A DNA stretch of 14,973 nucleotides, from NCBI GenBank assembly GCA_900754255.1, contig CAAECI010000060.1, positions 1 through 14,973 of the forward strand. Direction: 5' to 3'. Within the stretch, counting starts at the first letter, position 1. Every line of letters starts with the position of its first letter. The notes under the pieces were generated by a model, which saw only the letters and a list, made by a program, of their open reading frames with translations, was not told the DNA's origin and did no database searches. The translations under genes were made by a program, and so were the position numbers. The stretch comes from an uncultured Succinivibrio sp. GTDB taxonomy: Bacteria; Pseudomonadota; Gammaproteobacteria; Enterobacterales; Succinivibrionaceae. Positions 1 to 7,207 of this stretch are shown here, one piece after another.

Positions 1-30
1 AAGCCCATCAAAGATGATGAGCTTATGTAA
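1..30 (+). CDS. Possible C-terminal tail of an upstream gene (partial)
   Basis: The first ten codons read in frame 1 as KPIKDDELM followed by TAA at 28-30. A charged tail like this is plausible for a protein end, and a terminator-like hairpin follows about 60 bases later. Ten open codons are not significant alone, so the call rests on that context. No family can be named. Confidence 0.3.
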   Translation, partial: KPIKDDELM

Positions 31-91
31 ATCAAGCAGTTACCTACAGGACTACATTAGTACCAACATAGGTGAATGTTTTATTTAAATC

Positions 92-118
92 AAAACCGCA
101 CGATTGTGCGGTTTTATT
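92..118. terminator. Bidirectional intrinsic terminator
   Basis: A perfect 10-bp stem (92-101 with 106-115) encloses a GATT loop. The GC-rich core CCGCAC/GTGCGG is flanked by AAAA on the left and TTTT on the right, so it can act on either strand. It lies between the possible gene end at position 30 (plus) and the deoR-family gene end at 198 (minus) and probably serves both converging transcripts. Confidence 0.8.
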
Positions 119-197
119 AACTCAGGCCATACTTACTTAAAGGACCGTATCGGGTAAACGCGTTTGTATCTGAAATAAATAAAAGGTGCTTTGCGGT

Positions 198-956
198 TTA
201 GGCCAAGATCAGTTCTATCCCCTTACGTCTTATCTCCGTTGCCGCCTCCTCATTTAATCCCGAGTCGGTGATCAACGTATCAAATTCTTCAAGACCTAAA
301 GCCAAATAGGTTGCAACCGTACCGAATTTTAAAGAGTCACACAAAAGTATTTTTTTACGTGAACTCCTCGTCAGAGCTCTTTTGACGGCTATTTTCGATT
401 CGGATGACGAGGTGATCCCGCGCAAATCCCATGAGGTTGATGATATGAAGGCAATGTCTATGCTGAGATGTTCAATGGCAATGGCCGTGCTTTCACCGCT
501 GCAGGCCATATTCTCGCGATTTACGGTTCCGCCGGTGTGTATCAGTTTACAGTGTGATTTTCTCATCAGGAGATCCGTGATCCCAAAATCATTTGATATT
601 ACTGTCAGATCACTGCGCTCACAGATCCTCTCCGCAAGAGCCAAGGTAGTGGTTCCGGCATCCAGATATATGCATGAGTTCTGATTTATGTACGGCAGAG
701 CCTTGAGAGAAATTGCCTGCTTTTGAGGTATGGCTCTTTTTTCGTAATACTCTCGGTGATGCTCCTCTGAAAGTCTGCTTACGGCTCTTACGCCGCCGAA
801 AACAGGCTGCAGCAATCCTTTTTTGATGATCTCCTTGAGATCGCGTCTGATGGTTACGGTTGAAACTCCGAGAAGTTGGGTCAACTCGGTCAAGCTCATT
901 ACATCCTTGCTCTCGACAAGTTCAACGATTTTTTTTCTTCTTTCAATGGGGATCAT
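198..956 (-). CDS. DeoR/GlpR-family transcriptional regulator of the adjacent TRAP/aldolase operon
   Basis: This 252-residue protein has the usual length of DeoR-family sugar regulators. Residues 1-57 form the DeoR winged helix-turn-helix, with the recognition helix around VSTVTIRRDL (31-40). Residues about 75-235 form the effector-binding DeoRC domain, with DAGTTT at 99-104, SND at 121-123, TGG at 141-143 and CDSLKFG at 206-212; in this family these sites bind phosphorylated sugars. It is divergent from the TRAP operon, and the spacer carries three palindromes that are its likely operators, so autoregulation and repression of the operon are inferred. The ATG at 956 gives the standard family N-terminus, but no strong ribosome-binding site precedes it. 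The effector is unknown and may be a phosphorylated product of the neighbouring kinase. Confidence 0.9.
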   Translation of the reverse strand: MIPIERRKKIVELVESKDVMSLTELTQLLGVSTVTIRRDLKEIIKKGLLQPVFGGVRAVSRLSEEHHREYYEKRAIPQKQAISLKALPYINQNSCIYLDAGTTTLALAERICERSDLTVISNDFGITDLLMRKSHCKLIHTGGTVNRENMACSGESTAIAIEHLSIDIAFISSTSWDLRGITSSSESKIAVKRALTRSSRKKILLCDSLKFGTVATYLALGLEEFDTLITDSGLNEEAATEIRRKGIELILA

Positions 957-992
957 TTTATTTTTATTTGCTCGCTGATACGCTCTGATTTA

Positions 993-1021
993 ATTTTACT
1001 CGCCTCAACTTTACAAATCAA
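993..1021 (-). promoter_or_regulatory. Candidate promoter of the deoR-family gene
   Basis: On the minus strand TTGATT (1016-1021) and TAAAAT (993-998) are separated by exactly 17 bp. The first operator palindrome begins two bases upstream of the -35. The predicted transcript has a short leader of roughly 30 bases before the ATG at 956. Confidence 0.55.
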
Positions 1022-1023
1022 AA

Positions 1024-1033
1024 TATGATCATA
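1024..1033. promoter_or_regulatory. Operator-like palindrome O1 (TATGATCATA)
   Basis: A perfect 10-bp palindrome abuts the predicted -35 of the divergent regulator gene. Its core is identical to those of O2 and O3. It is likely bound by the adjacent DeoR-family protein and would mediate autoregulation; that assignment is inferred from position. Confidence 0.7.
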
Positions 1034-1040
1034 GTATCTG

Positions 1041-1060
1041 CATAATATGATCATATTGTG
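1041..1060. promoter_or_regulatory. Operator-like palindrome O2
   Basis: A 20-bp near-perfect palindrome has a perfect 14-bp core (AATATGATCATATT, 1044-1057) plus matching outer CA/TG pairs. Its centre lies 22 bp from O1, about two helical turns, so both sites face the same side of the DNA. It sits between the two divergent promoters. Confidence 0.75.
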
Positions 1061-1084
1061 ATCTAACTCCTCTTTTAATCTCTA

Positions 1085-1113
1085 ATGACTCTTTATACTG
1101 TAGATAATATGAT
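1085..1113 (+). promoter_or_regulatory. Candidate promoter of the TRAP operon
   Basis: ATGACT (1085-1090, four of six -35 positions) and TATGAT (1108-1113, five of six -10 positions) are 17 bp apart. The -10 lies inside operator O3, so repressor binding would block polymerase. The leader would run from about 1120 to the ATG at 1172. Alternative -10 boxes such as TATACT (1094-1099) exist but lack a good -35. Confidence 0.5.
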
Positions 1114-1119
1114 CATATT
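1106..1119. promoter_or_regulatory. Operator-like palindrome O3 over the TRAP promoter -10
   Basis: A perfect 14-bp palindrome AATATGATCATATT, identical to the O2 core, has its centre 62 bp (about six turns) from O2. It overlaps the predicted -10 of the TRAP operon, the classic position for repression. Same-face spacing would allow looping between O3 and O1/O2. Confidence 0.75.
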
Positions 1120-1171
1120 TTGAAAATAAATAGATCAAAATTTTTAACATTTATGCAGATGAGGAGCCTTT

Positions 1172-1672
1172 ATGAAGATCCTTTCTTGGTTGGACAAATA
1201 CTTCGAGGAAGTGATTGTTCTGACCCTTCTGGCGGTTATGGTCGTCATCATGGGGATACAGGTATTCATGCGTTATGCGGTTAATTATTCCCTGTCCTGG
1301 CCTGAGGAATTGACCAGATACATGTTTATATGGTTTGTCTTTATAGGCATGAGTTACTCGGTAAAGTATGACATCCATATAAGGATCAATATATTGGAGA
1401 CCTTTGTTCCGAGAATAGAGAAAAGCCTGAGAGTAATTCAGGATGTGATCTTCTTTGCCTTCTGCATATACATGCTGCCCTTTGCATTTAAGGCCGTAAA
1501 AATGTTGATCAGGACCAATCAACATTCGCCGGCCATGCAAATTCCTATGTATGTGGTGTATGTAGCGCTTCTCATCGGTTTGCTCCTTACTGTTTTCCGA
1601 CTTTTGCAGAAATATCTGTCCGTATTTTTAAAAACTAAAAAAATAAATGATCAAGAGGAGAGCAAAGAATGA
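1172..1672 (+). CDS. TRAP transporter small membrane subunit (DctQ family)
   Basis: This 166-residue protein is the small integral membrane component of a tripartite ATP-independent periplasmic transporter. Four hydrophobic segments lie at about 14-33, 49-65, 89-108 and 123-144. The family signature is visible: QVFMRY at 30-35, then SLSWPEELTRYMFIW at 40-54. It partners with the large permease directly downstream, whose ATG overlaps this gene's stop by four bases (ATGA at 1669-1672), indicating translational coupling. A strong GAGGAG ribosome-binding site (1161-1166) fixes the ATG at 1172. The tail is charged and probably cytoplasmic. Being the first gene of the operon, it lies directly downstream of operator O3. 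Confidence 0.93.
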   Translation: MKILSWLDKYFEEVIVLTLLAVMVVIMGIQVFMRYAVNYSLSWPEELTRYMFIWFVFIGMSYSVKYDIHIRINILETFVPRIEKSLRVIQDVIFFAFCIYMLPFAFKAVKMLIRTNQHSPAMQIPMYVVYVALLIGLLLTVFRLLQKYLSVFLKTKKINDQEESKE

Positions 1673-2961
1673 TCACTGCAGCGGTATTTTTAGTATTTGC
1701 GGTAACTTTGTTCATAGGCGTTCCCATTGCCATTGCCGTAGGTTCAAGTGCACTTGTTACTTCATTGATGAACCCGCATTTTCCGGCGAACGCAGTCTTT
1801 GTGTTCCGCAACATGGTTACGGCACTCGATACCTATGTTTTGCTTGCCGTTCCGATGTTCATTCTTTCAGGCGTGATCATGGCAAAGGGCGGAATTTCTC
1901 AAAAGCTTTTTGACTTTTTTGCCTATTTTATCGGGAAACGTACGGCCGGCCTTCCTATAACCGTGATCATCACCTGTCTTTTCTACGGCGCAATATCTGG
2001 ATCAGGCCCAGCAACCGTAGCTGCCGTTGGATCCATGTGCATTCCGTTATTGGTGCAGGTCGGCTATGATCGCGACTTTGTTACTTCGATGGTTGCCGTT
2101 GCCGGCGGTCTCGGTGTAATCATTCCTCCGTCGATACCGTTCATTATTTACGGCATGTCCGCCAATGTTTCCGTGGGCAGTCTCTTTATTGCAGGCGTGA
2201 TCCCGGGACTTCTCATCGGTCTCTTCCTCATGATTTATGCCTATTGGTACTGCAGGCATCACGGTGAGGACAGGGTGAAGCTGACGAAGAACTATGAAAA
2301 ATTACACGAAAAAGGATTTTTCGACCTGCTTAAGGGCTCCTTCTTTGCCCTCATGACACCCGTGATCATTCTGGGAGGAATATACGGCGGTATAGTTACA
2401 CCGACGGAGGCTGCGGACATTTCCGTGATTTATGCCTTAATCATCAGCATGTTTTGCTATAAGACCTTTAAGCTCTCGGATCTGCCTGATGCCTTAAGAG
2501 AGGCTGCCAGAACCGCCGTACCCGTTATGCTCATAGTCGCAACGGCGACCGTATTCGGCCGTGTGCTGACCATGATGCAGACACCTCAGGCCATTGCCTC
2601 CGTCATAGTCGACAACTTCTCAAGTCGTCTTGCGGTTCTGTTTGTCATTAACGTGTTCCTGCTCTTTGTGGGCATGATCATGGATACTACACCGGCGATC
2701 CTGATTTTGACCCCCATATTCCTTCCTATCATCAAATCTCTGGGGGTCGATCCCATACATTTCGGCGTGATCATGGTGGTTAACCTGGCAATAGGTTTCG
2801 TAACTCCTCCTTTGGGCGTGAACCTGTTTGTGGCAAGCCGTCTTACTCAGATTCCGGTTGTAAGAATAGCAAGACATGCGATGCCCTTCATCGCCGCTTT
2901 CATTTTGGCGTTGATGTGCATAACCGTATTCCCTGAGCTGAGCCTGATGCTTATTAAATAA
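1669..2961 (+). CDS. TRAP transporter large permease (DctM family)
   Basis: At 430 residues this is a typical DctM subunit, which carries the transport pathway and couples substrate uptake to a Na+ or H+ gradient. It is hydrophobic throughout, with about eleven or twelve membrane segments. Conserved blocks include GSGPATVAAVGS (about 105-116), GVIIPPSIPFIIYG (about 145-158), TPTEAADISV in the middle, a GMIMDTTPAI block and the C-terminal GFVTPPLGVNLFVAS. It is coupled to the dctQ-type gene by a 4-base overlap, and the dehydrogenase gene follows after 13 bases. The gene contains repeated TGATCAT heptamers, discussed as a finding. Family membership is certain; the substrate cannot be read from the permease. 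Confidence 0.95.
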   Translation: MITAAVFLVFAVTLFIGVPIAIAVGSSALVTSLMNPHFPANAVFVFRNMVTALDTYVLLAVPMFILSGVIMAKGGISQKLFDFFAYFIGKRTAGLPITVIITCLFYGAISGSGPATVAAVGSMCIPLLVQVGYDRDFVTSMVAVAGGLGVIIPPSIPFIIYGMSANVSVGSLFIAGVIPGLLIGLFLMIYAYWYCRHHGEDRVKLTKNYEKLHEKGFFDLLKGSFFALMTPVIILGGIYGGIVTPTEAADISVIYALIISMFCYKTFKLSDLPDALREAARTAVPVMLIVATATVFGRVLTMMQTPQAIASVIVDNFSSRLAVLFVINVFLLFVGMIMDTTPAILILTPIFLPIIKSLGVDPIHFGVIMVVNLAIGFVTPPLGVNLFVASRLTQIPVVRIARHAMPFIAAFILALMCITVFPELSLMLIK

Positions 2962-2974
2962 CGAGGATAAAAAA

Positions 2975-3955
2975 ATGAAAAAATTCGTAATGTTGGACAG
3001 TCACACTCTTCCGGATGCTGATTTTCATCAGGAAATGGAAATACTGAAAGCCGCTGGGATCGAATGTGTGCTGGCAAGCTGTAAAAGTCGCGAGGAAGTG
3101 ATAGCCCAGGCTGCAGATGCCGAATATTTGGGTTGCAATTACTACCGTATTGATGAGGCGCTTTTAAAGGATTTACCGCATGTAAAGGTGATCGTTCGTT
3201 ACGGCATAGGGTATGACGTAGTAAATGTCGACGACTGCACCAAGCGCGGGATCCTTTTATGCAATTTACCCACCTACTGTCTTGAGGACGTCGCCATTCA
3301 TGCTATGGCGCTGATCCTCGACATAAGTCGCAAGACCACGCTTTTTGATCGTGAAATTCGCGAGGGAAGGTGGAATGTAGGTTACGGCTATGAAATGCAC
3401 CGTTTGTCCGGCAGAACTTTAGGTCTTGTAGGGTTTGGCAATATAGCCAAAAAATTATGCGTCTATGCAAAATCCTTCGGTATGAACGTTGTCATAAGCG
3501 ATCCCTTCATTTCTAAAGAAAAGGCGGATGAATTCGGAGTAAAAGCTGTAAGTCTTGATGAATTACTGGAAAATTCCGATGTTATTTCCCTGCATTGTCC
3601 GCTTAACGATACCACCCGCCATCTCATCAATAAGAACAGTTTGAAAAAAGTTAAAAAAGGAGCTCTGTTGGTTAATACCTCCCGCGGCGGTCTCATATGC
3701 AATGAGGATCTGATCGAGGCTGTCAAGGCAGGGATCATTACCGCCGCAGGACTTGACGTTACCGAGGATGAGCCGGTTAAAGATAAAAACCATCCCTTAC
3801 TTGGCTGTGAAAACATAGTGCTCACTCCCCATTGTGCCTATAACTCCGTAGAGGCCTCGGATGAGCAGCATTGTCAGGTTGCGCAAACCGTCGTTAATTA
3901 CGACCAAGGCAACATTCCTACGAATACCGTAAACCGTAAGCAACTCGGTTTGTGA
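2975..3955 (+). CDS. D-isomer-specific 2-hydroxyacid dehydrogenase, CtBP-like subgroup
   Basis: This 326-residue cytoplasmic NAD(P)-dependent oxidoreductase interconverts a D-2-hydroxyacid and its 2-oxoacid. The Rossmann motif is VGFGNIA (152-158), with Asp176 after beta-2 favouring NAD over NADP. The expected catalytic trio is present: Arg237 in NTSRGG, Glu266 in EDEP and His286 in TPHCA. VRYGIGYDVVNVDDCTKRGI (74-93) resembles CtBP-like dehydrogenases more than PdxB, SerA or glyoxylate reductase. A GAGGA ribosome-binding site precedes the ATG. The gene sits between the two permease genes and the binding-protein gene, so its substrate is probably the transported compound or a product of the aldolase, for example hydroxypyruvate. 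Which direction it runs is unknown. Confidence 0.88.
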   Translation: MKKFVMLDSHTLPDADFHQEMEILKAAGIECVLASCKSREEVIAQAADAEYLGCNYYRIDEALLKDLPHVKVIVRYGIGYDVVNVDDCTKRGILLCNLPTYCLEDVAIHAMALILDISRKTTLFDREIREGRWNVGYGYEMHRLSGRTLGLVGFGNIAKKLCVYAKSFGMNVVISDPFISKEKADEFGVKAVSLDELLENSDVISLHCPLNDTTRHLINKNSLKKVKKGALLVNTSRGGLICNEDLIEAVKAGIITAAGLDVTEDEPVKDKNHPLLGCENIVLTPHCAYNSVEASDEQHCQVAQTVVNYDQGNIPTNTVNRKQLGL

Positions 3956-3999
3956 GATTAAAAGATTCAAACATCAAATAGCATAATAAGGAGCTATAT

Positions 4000-4989
4000 A
4001 TGAAAAAGACCCTAATCGCTTCCTCCGTATTGGCCGCCGTGATCGGCTTCTCTGCCGGTATTGCCGGGGCAGCCGAGCTTAACATTACTTTAGGACATTC
4101 CGTAGGAGAGGAATCAACGCAGCAGGTAACCAGTTTGGCCTTCCAAAACAAGCTGGCCGAGATCTCCAATGGAGAGGCCGAGGTTACAATTTATCCCAAT
4201 GCTCAGATGGGAGGAGATCGCGAGCTTGTGGAGGGAGTTCAGTCCGGAAGTCTCGGTATTACCACCTCATCTCCCGCCCCTCAGGCAAGCTTTGTTCCAA
4301 GTGCCGCAATCTTTGACCTTCCCTTCGCATTTGCCACTGTTGACGATATAGACAAGGTTTTTAAAGATCCTGAATTTATCAAGGCTTTGGGCGCAGAATA
4401 CAATAAAGCCGGTTTCCACCTTCTGGGAGTTGCCAACTTAGGTTTTCGCATTACCACCGCAAATAAGGCTGTCAATTCACCTGCTGATCTGAAGGGACTT
4501 ACCATCAGAACTATGGAGAATAAGAACCATATTGCCATGTGGCGAGCCTTGGGCGCAAATCCTACACCTTTGGCATTTAACGAGTTATATACGGCCTTGC
4601 AGCAGGGCACCGTCGATGCTCAGGAAAATCCCATGGAGCTTATTTGGACTCAAAAGTATTATGAGCAGCAGTCCGATATTAGCAAAACCAATCATATTCC
4701 TCATTGCATATGCTGGATCATGAATAAGGATCAATACGATTCCATGTCAGAAAAGCAGCAGCGTGAGGTGGATGATGCCATGGCATATGCAATAAGCGCA
4801 GGCGAGCAGTATATACGCAGCCACGATGCTGAATATGAAAAGAAACTCACTGAGGCCGGACGTAAGATCCACACTCTTTCACCTGAACAGCTCTCCAAAT
4901 TTAAAGAATTGGTCACGGGATTATATCCTTCCATTGAAAAGCAGGTTACCCCCGAGGTGTTCAAGTCTTATACCAAATATATGAAATAG
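4000..4989 (+). CDS. TRAP transporter periplasmic solute-binding protein (DctP family)
   Basis: This 329-residue protein captures the substrate in the periplasm and delivers it to the membrane subunits. A Sec signal peptide occupies residues 1-24 (MKKT, hydrophobic core, AGA cleavage site before AELN). Family hallmarks include the Arg170 region LKGLTIRTME (164-173), where the conserved Arg salt-bridges a substrate carboxylate, and the NELYTALQQGTVDAQENP block (194-211). Arg150 is another likely ligand. Similar blocks occur in binders of sugar acids and C4-dicarboxylates, so the substrate is very likely an organic acid. AAGGAG (3988-3993) supports the ATG at 4000. The binding-protein gene comes after the dehydrogenase rather than next to the permeases, and a stable hairpin follows its stop codon. 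Confidence 0.94.
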   Translation: MKKTLIASSVLAAVIGFSAGIAGAAELNITLGHSVGEESTQQVTSLAFQNKLAEISNGEAEVTIYPNAQMGGDRELVEGVQSGSLGITTSSPAPQASFVPSAAIFDLPFAFATVDDIDKVFKDPEFIKALGAEYNKAGFHLLGVANLGFRITTANKAVNSPADLKGLTIRTMENKNHIAMWRALGANPTPLAFNELYTALQQGTVDAQENPMELIWTQKYYEQQSDISKTNHIPHCICWIMNKDQYDSMSEKQQREVDDAMAYAISAGEQYIRSHDAEYEKKLTEAGRKIHTLSPEQLSKFKELVTGLYPSIEKQVTPEVFKSYTKYMK

Positions 4990-4997
4990 TGAAAACT

Positions 4998-5023
4998 AGA
5001 TGCGGATCTAAAGATCCGCATCT
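4998..5023 (+). promoter_or_regulatory. Intercistronic RNA hairpin after the binding-protein gene
   Basis: A perfect 12-bp stem (AGATGCGGATCT, 4998-5009, with 5012-5023) has a minimal AA loop, so the terminal pair probably opens. No T-tract follows, so it is not a full terminator. It starts 8 bases after the binding-protein stop and ends just before the kinase AAGGAT ribosome-binding site. Such elements often stabilise the upstream message or reduce readthrough, giving more binding protein than enzyme. Confidence 0.75.
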
Positions 5024-5035
5024 TAAGGATGGATC

Positions 5036-6415
5036 ATGAGTAAATTCATTGCGATAGACATAGGAAGCAGTTTCGTAAAAGCCGCGCTTTTTGATCTGGA
5101 TTCTCATACTCTGATTGCCAAAGAAAAACGTATGTCGCCACAGAAGAAAATTTCTGATGACGTTAACCGCTTTGAAATTGATGCTTACCGTTATGTGGAC
5201 TTGGTGCGCAGTCTGCTTACGCAAATCACCGCAGAGCATAAGGGGATCACGGGATTATTGCTGTCGACGCAAATGCACGGAGTGGTATTTAAGCCGCGAG
5301 ACATGGATCCTGTATATATATCCTGGCAGGATCAGCGCTGTATAGAGCAAAACGGTGAGCATTCTTATCTTGAGGCACTAAAGAACAAGATCTCTATCTG
5401 CGATATGAGTCGTCACGGTGTTTATCTTAAGCCCATGATGGGACTATGTAATCTCCATACGGCGATCAGACAACATCAGTTTAAGTGCGACGGCGAGCTT
5501 TTCTCACTTGGATCTTTTATTTCCAATGAGCTTTGCGGGGCTAATATATGTCATCCGCACAATGCTGCGCCGATGGGCTTGATCAACGTGGACGACAACA
5601 CCGTTGATGAAGCACTGCTTGAAAAAATGGAATTGTCCGGGCTTAAACTCCCGAGGATTGCTAAGAAAGATAATGAAATCCTAGGTGAGATAAAGCTGAA
5701 CGGAAACCTTATATACATTTATCCCGATTTTGGGGACATGCAGATTGCGGCCTTGGGATCGAGAATTTCCCGCGGCGATGCTCTGGTTAATATTGCAACA
5801 GAAAGTCAGGTTATGGCCGTAACGGACAAAGTCATAACCGGAACGTTTGAAACCAGGCCCTTCTTCGGCGGTCTTTTCTTAAGAACTATATCGCAGCTTC
5901 CTTCCGGACGAAATTTGAAGGTTCTCATAGATTTTATCAGGAGCGTTGTTTCCGATTTTTCGGATGCATCCTTATCCGATGATGAAATATGGGACAAGGT
6001 ACATCTTCTTTTAAGCAGGGCAAAGCATATCGATTCAAATCTTGCTGTAAATCCGTATTTTTATGCTTCTGGAGAGCATCTCTCAGGAGGAGCCATCAAT
6101 TTCATTACACCAAGCAATTTGTCCTGTACTTCTATTTTTGAAGCCATGTTTTCAGCAATGGCGAAAAGCTACCGAGAGCACCTTGAAAAATTGGGCAATT
6201 ACGATGCGATTACGAGAATAGTTTGCGCCGGAGGAGTGTCGTTTAAGGTACCTGAGCTAATACACAAGATTAGAAAGTTCACGCAAAAAAAATGCGAACT
6301 GCCGCTTATGCAGGATGAGGCAATTTATGGAATGTTTATAGCCGCCATGTTTTGCTCAGAAAAAATCTCGTCGGTTTATGACAGTGATGCCCTGACTCTG
6401 AATATCAAAGGATGA
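5036..6415 (+). CDS. FGGY-family carbohydrate kinase, sedoheptulokinase-like
   Basis: This 459-residue cytoplasmic protein belongs to the FGGY group of ATP-dependent sugar or polyol kinases. The N-terminal phosphate-1 motif is AIDIGSSFVKAALFD (6-20), followed by STQMHG (77-82) and WQDQR (97-101) of the substrate site. GDMQ (233-236) holds the likely catalytic base Asp234, equivalent to the Asp of GDQQ in glycerol kinase. The adenosine motif is CAGGVSF (397-403). The overall pattern recalls sedoheptulokinase. The phosphate-2 motif reads NIATESQ (252-258) where most relatives have a glycine-rich GTG/GTS, an oddity that could tune ATP use. The gene follows the intercistronic hairpin, and the aldolase gene starts 7 bases after its stop. 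The substrate is unknown; the family alone does not settle it. Confidence 0.85.
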   Translation: MSKFIAIDIGSSFVKAALFDLDSHTLIAKEKRMSPQKKISDDVNRFEIDAYRYVDLVRSLLTQITAEHKGITGLLLSTQMHGVVFKPRDMDPVYISWQDQRCIEQNGEHSYLEALKNKISICDMSRHGVYLKPMMGLCNLHTAIRQHQFKCDGELFSLGSFISNELCGANICHPHNAAPMGLINVDDNTVDEALLEKMELSGLKLPRIAKKDNEILGEIKLNGNLIYIYPDFGDMQIAALGSRISRGDALVNIATESQVMAVTDKVITGTFETRPFFGGLFLRTISQLPSGRNLKVLIDFIRSVVSDFSDASLSDDEIWDKVHLLLSRAKHIDSNLAVNPYFYASGEHLSGGAINFITPSNLSCTSIFEAMFSAMAKSYREHLEKLGNYDAITRIVCAGGVSFKVPELIHKIRKFTQKKCELPLMQDEAIYGMFIAAMFCSEKISSVYDSDALTLNIKG

Positions 6416-6422
6416 ATGAAGT

Positions 6423-7187
6423 ATGGACATATTTAAAGCAAAGCTTTTAAAAAAAGAAGCAGTGATCGGAACCATGATTTCTGAAATATCTACGCCCAAT
6501 ATCGTCAGAATGGTGAAAAGTGCTGGGTATGAATTTGTCTTTGTTGATTGTGAGCATGGATATTTTGATTTCAACGAAATTGCAAATTTGACCTCCGTAG
6601 GAAACGGTTTCGGTATTAAGGTGATAGTAAGAGTTCCTTCGGTACAGCGAGAATTCATTACTAAAGTTATGGATATAGGTGTGGACGGTCTGTTACTTCC
6701 TCAAATTGATAATGTAAAACAGGCTGAGGATGCCGTAAAGTTTGCAAAGTATGCCCCCTTGGGTGAGCGAGGTATTTCAACTACCAGAGCACATACCGGA
6801 TACCATGTGGATTCCCTGACGGACTATATGAGATCCGCAAATGAAAAAACTGTTCTGCTGGCACAAATCGAATCGCGGGAGGCTGTTAAGAATTCGCTCG
6901 ACATTGCAAAGGTAGAAGGGATAGACGGTCTGATCATAGGTCCGAATGATATGGCCGGAGAGAGCGGAATACCGGGGCAGGTATTTGCTCCGTTGATTAA
7001 GGATATGGTAGGAAAGGTCATTGAAAACTGTAAAGCCGCAGGTAAGTCACTGGGTATTGTGGACGGAAACATCGAACGCTTGCATTATTGGCAGGCGCAG
7101 GGCATGAACATCTTTTGCATAGGCAGTGAAGTTCACATGCTTCTGAAGGGGGCTAAGGAGAATATTCAAGCCTTCAACGTAGCCTGA
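6423..7187 (+). CDS. HpcH/HpaI-family class II aldolase
   Basis: This 254-residue enzyme belongs to the metal-dependent aldolases that split 4-hydroxy-2-oxoacids into pyruvate (or another 2-oxoacid) and an aldehyde. Visible motifs are VDCEHG (41-46) with the catalytic His45, Arg70 in VIVRVPS, GVDGLLLPQIDN (86-97), APLGERG (111-117), and the divalent metal ligands Glu150 (QIES) and Asp176 (GPNDMAG). These match 2-keto-3-deoxy-rhamnonate, 2-keto-3-deoxy-glucarate and HpcH aldolases. It is the last gene of the operon, and its ribosome-binding site AAAGGA overlaps the end of the kinase gene. No dehydratase accompanies it, so the substrate may already be a 3-deoxy-2-oxoacid, or may be formed by the upstream dehydrogenase and cleaved to hydroxypyruvate. 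Confidence 0.9.
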   Translation: MDIFKAKLLKKEAVIGTMISEISTPNIVRMVKSAGYEFVFVDCEHGYFDFNEIANLTSVGNGFGIKVIVRVPSVQREFITKVMDIGVDGLLLPQIDNVKQAEDAVKFAKYAPLGERGISTTRAHTGYHVDSLTDYMRSANEKTVLLAQIESREAVKNSLDIAKVEGIDGLIIGPNDMAGESGIPGQVFAPLIKDMVGKVIENCKAAGKSLGIVDGNIERLHYWQAQGMNIFCIGSEVHMLLKGAKENIQAFNVA

Positions 7188-7197
7188 AGAAGGCTTG
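7167..7197 (+). other. Hairpin overlapping the aldolase stop codon
   Basis: A perfect 9-bp stem CAAGCCTTC (7167-7175) with GAAGGCTTG (7189-7197) places the TGA stop (7185-7187) in its 13-base loop. It lies 10 bases before the operon terminator stem. It may protect the message or compete with terminator folding, because GAAGG at 7189-7193 could also pair with CCTTC at 7210-7214. Confidence 0.5.
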
Positions 7198-7207
7198 CAT
7201 AAGAACA

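Noticed and set aside
1151..1540. A 129-codon minus-strand frame antisense to the dctQ-type gene.
   Set aside because: The plus-strand protein has the complete DctQ signature and a strong ribosome-binding site. The antisense product is rich in His and Tyr with no recognisable domain.
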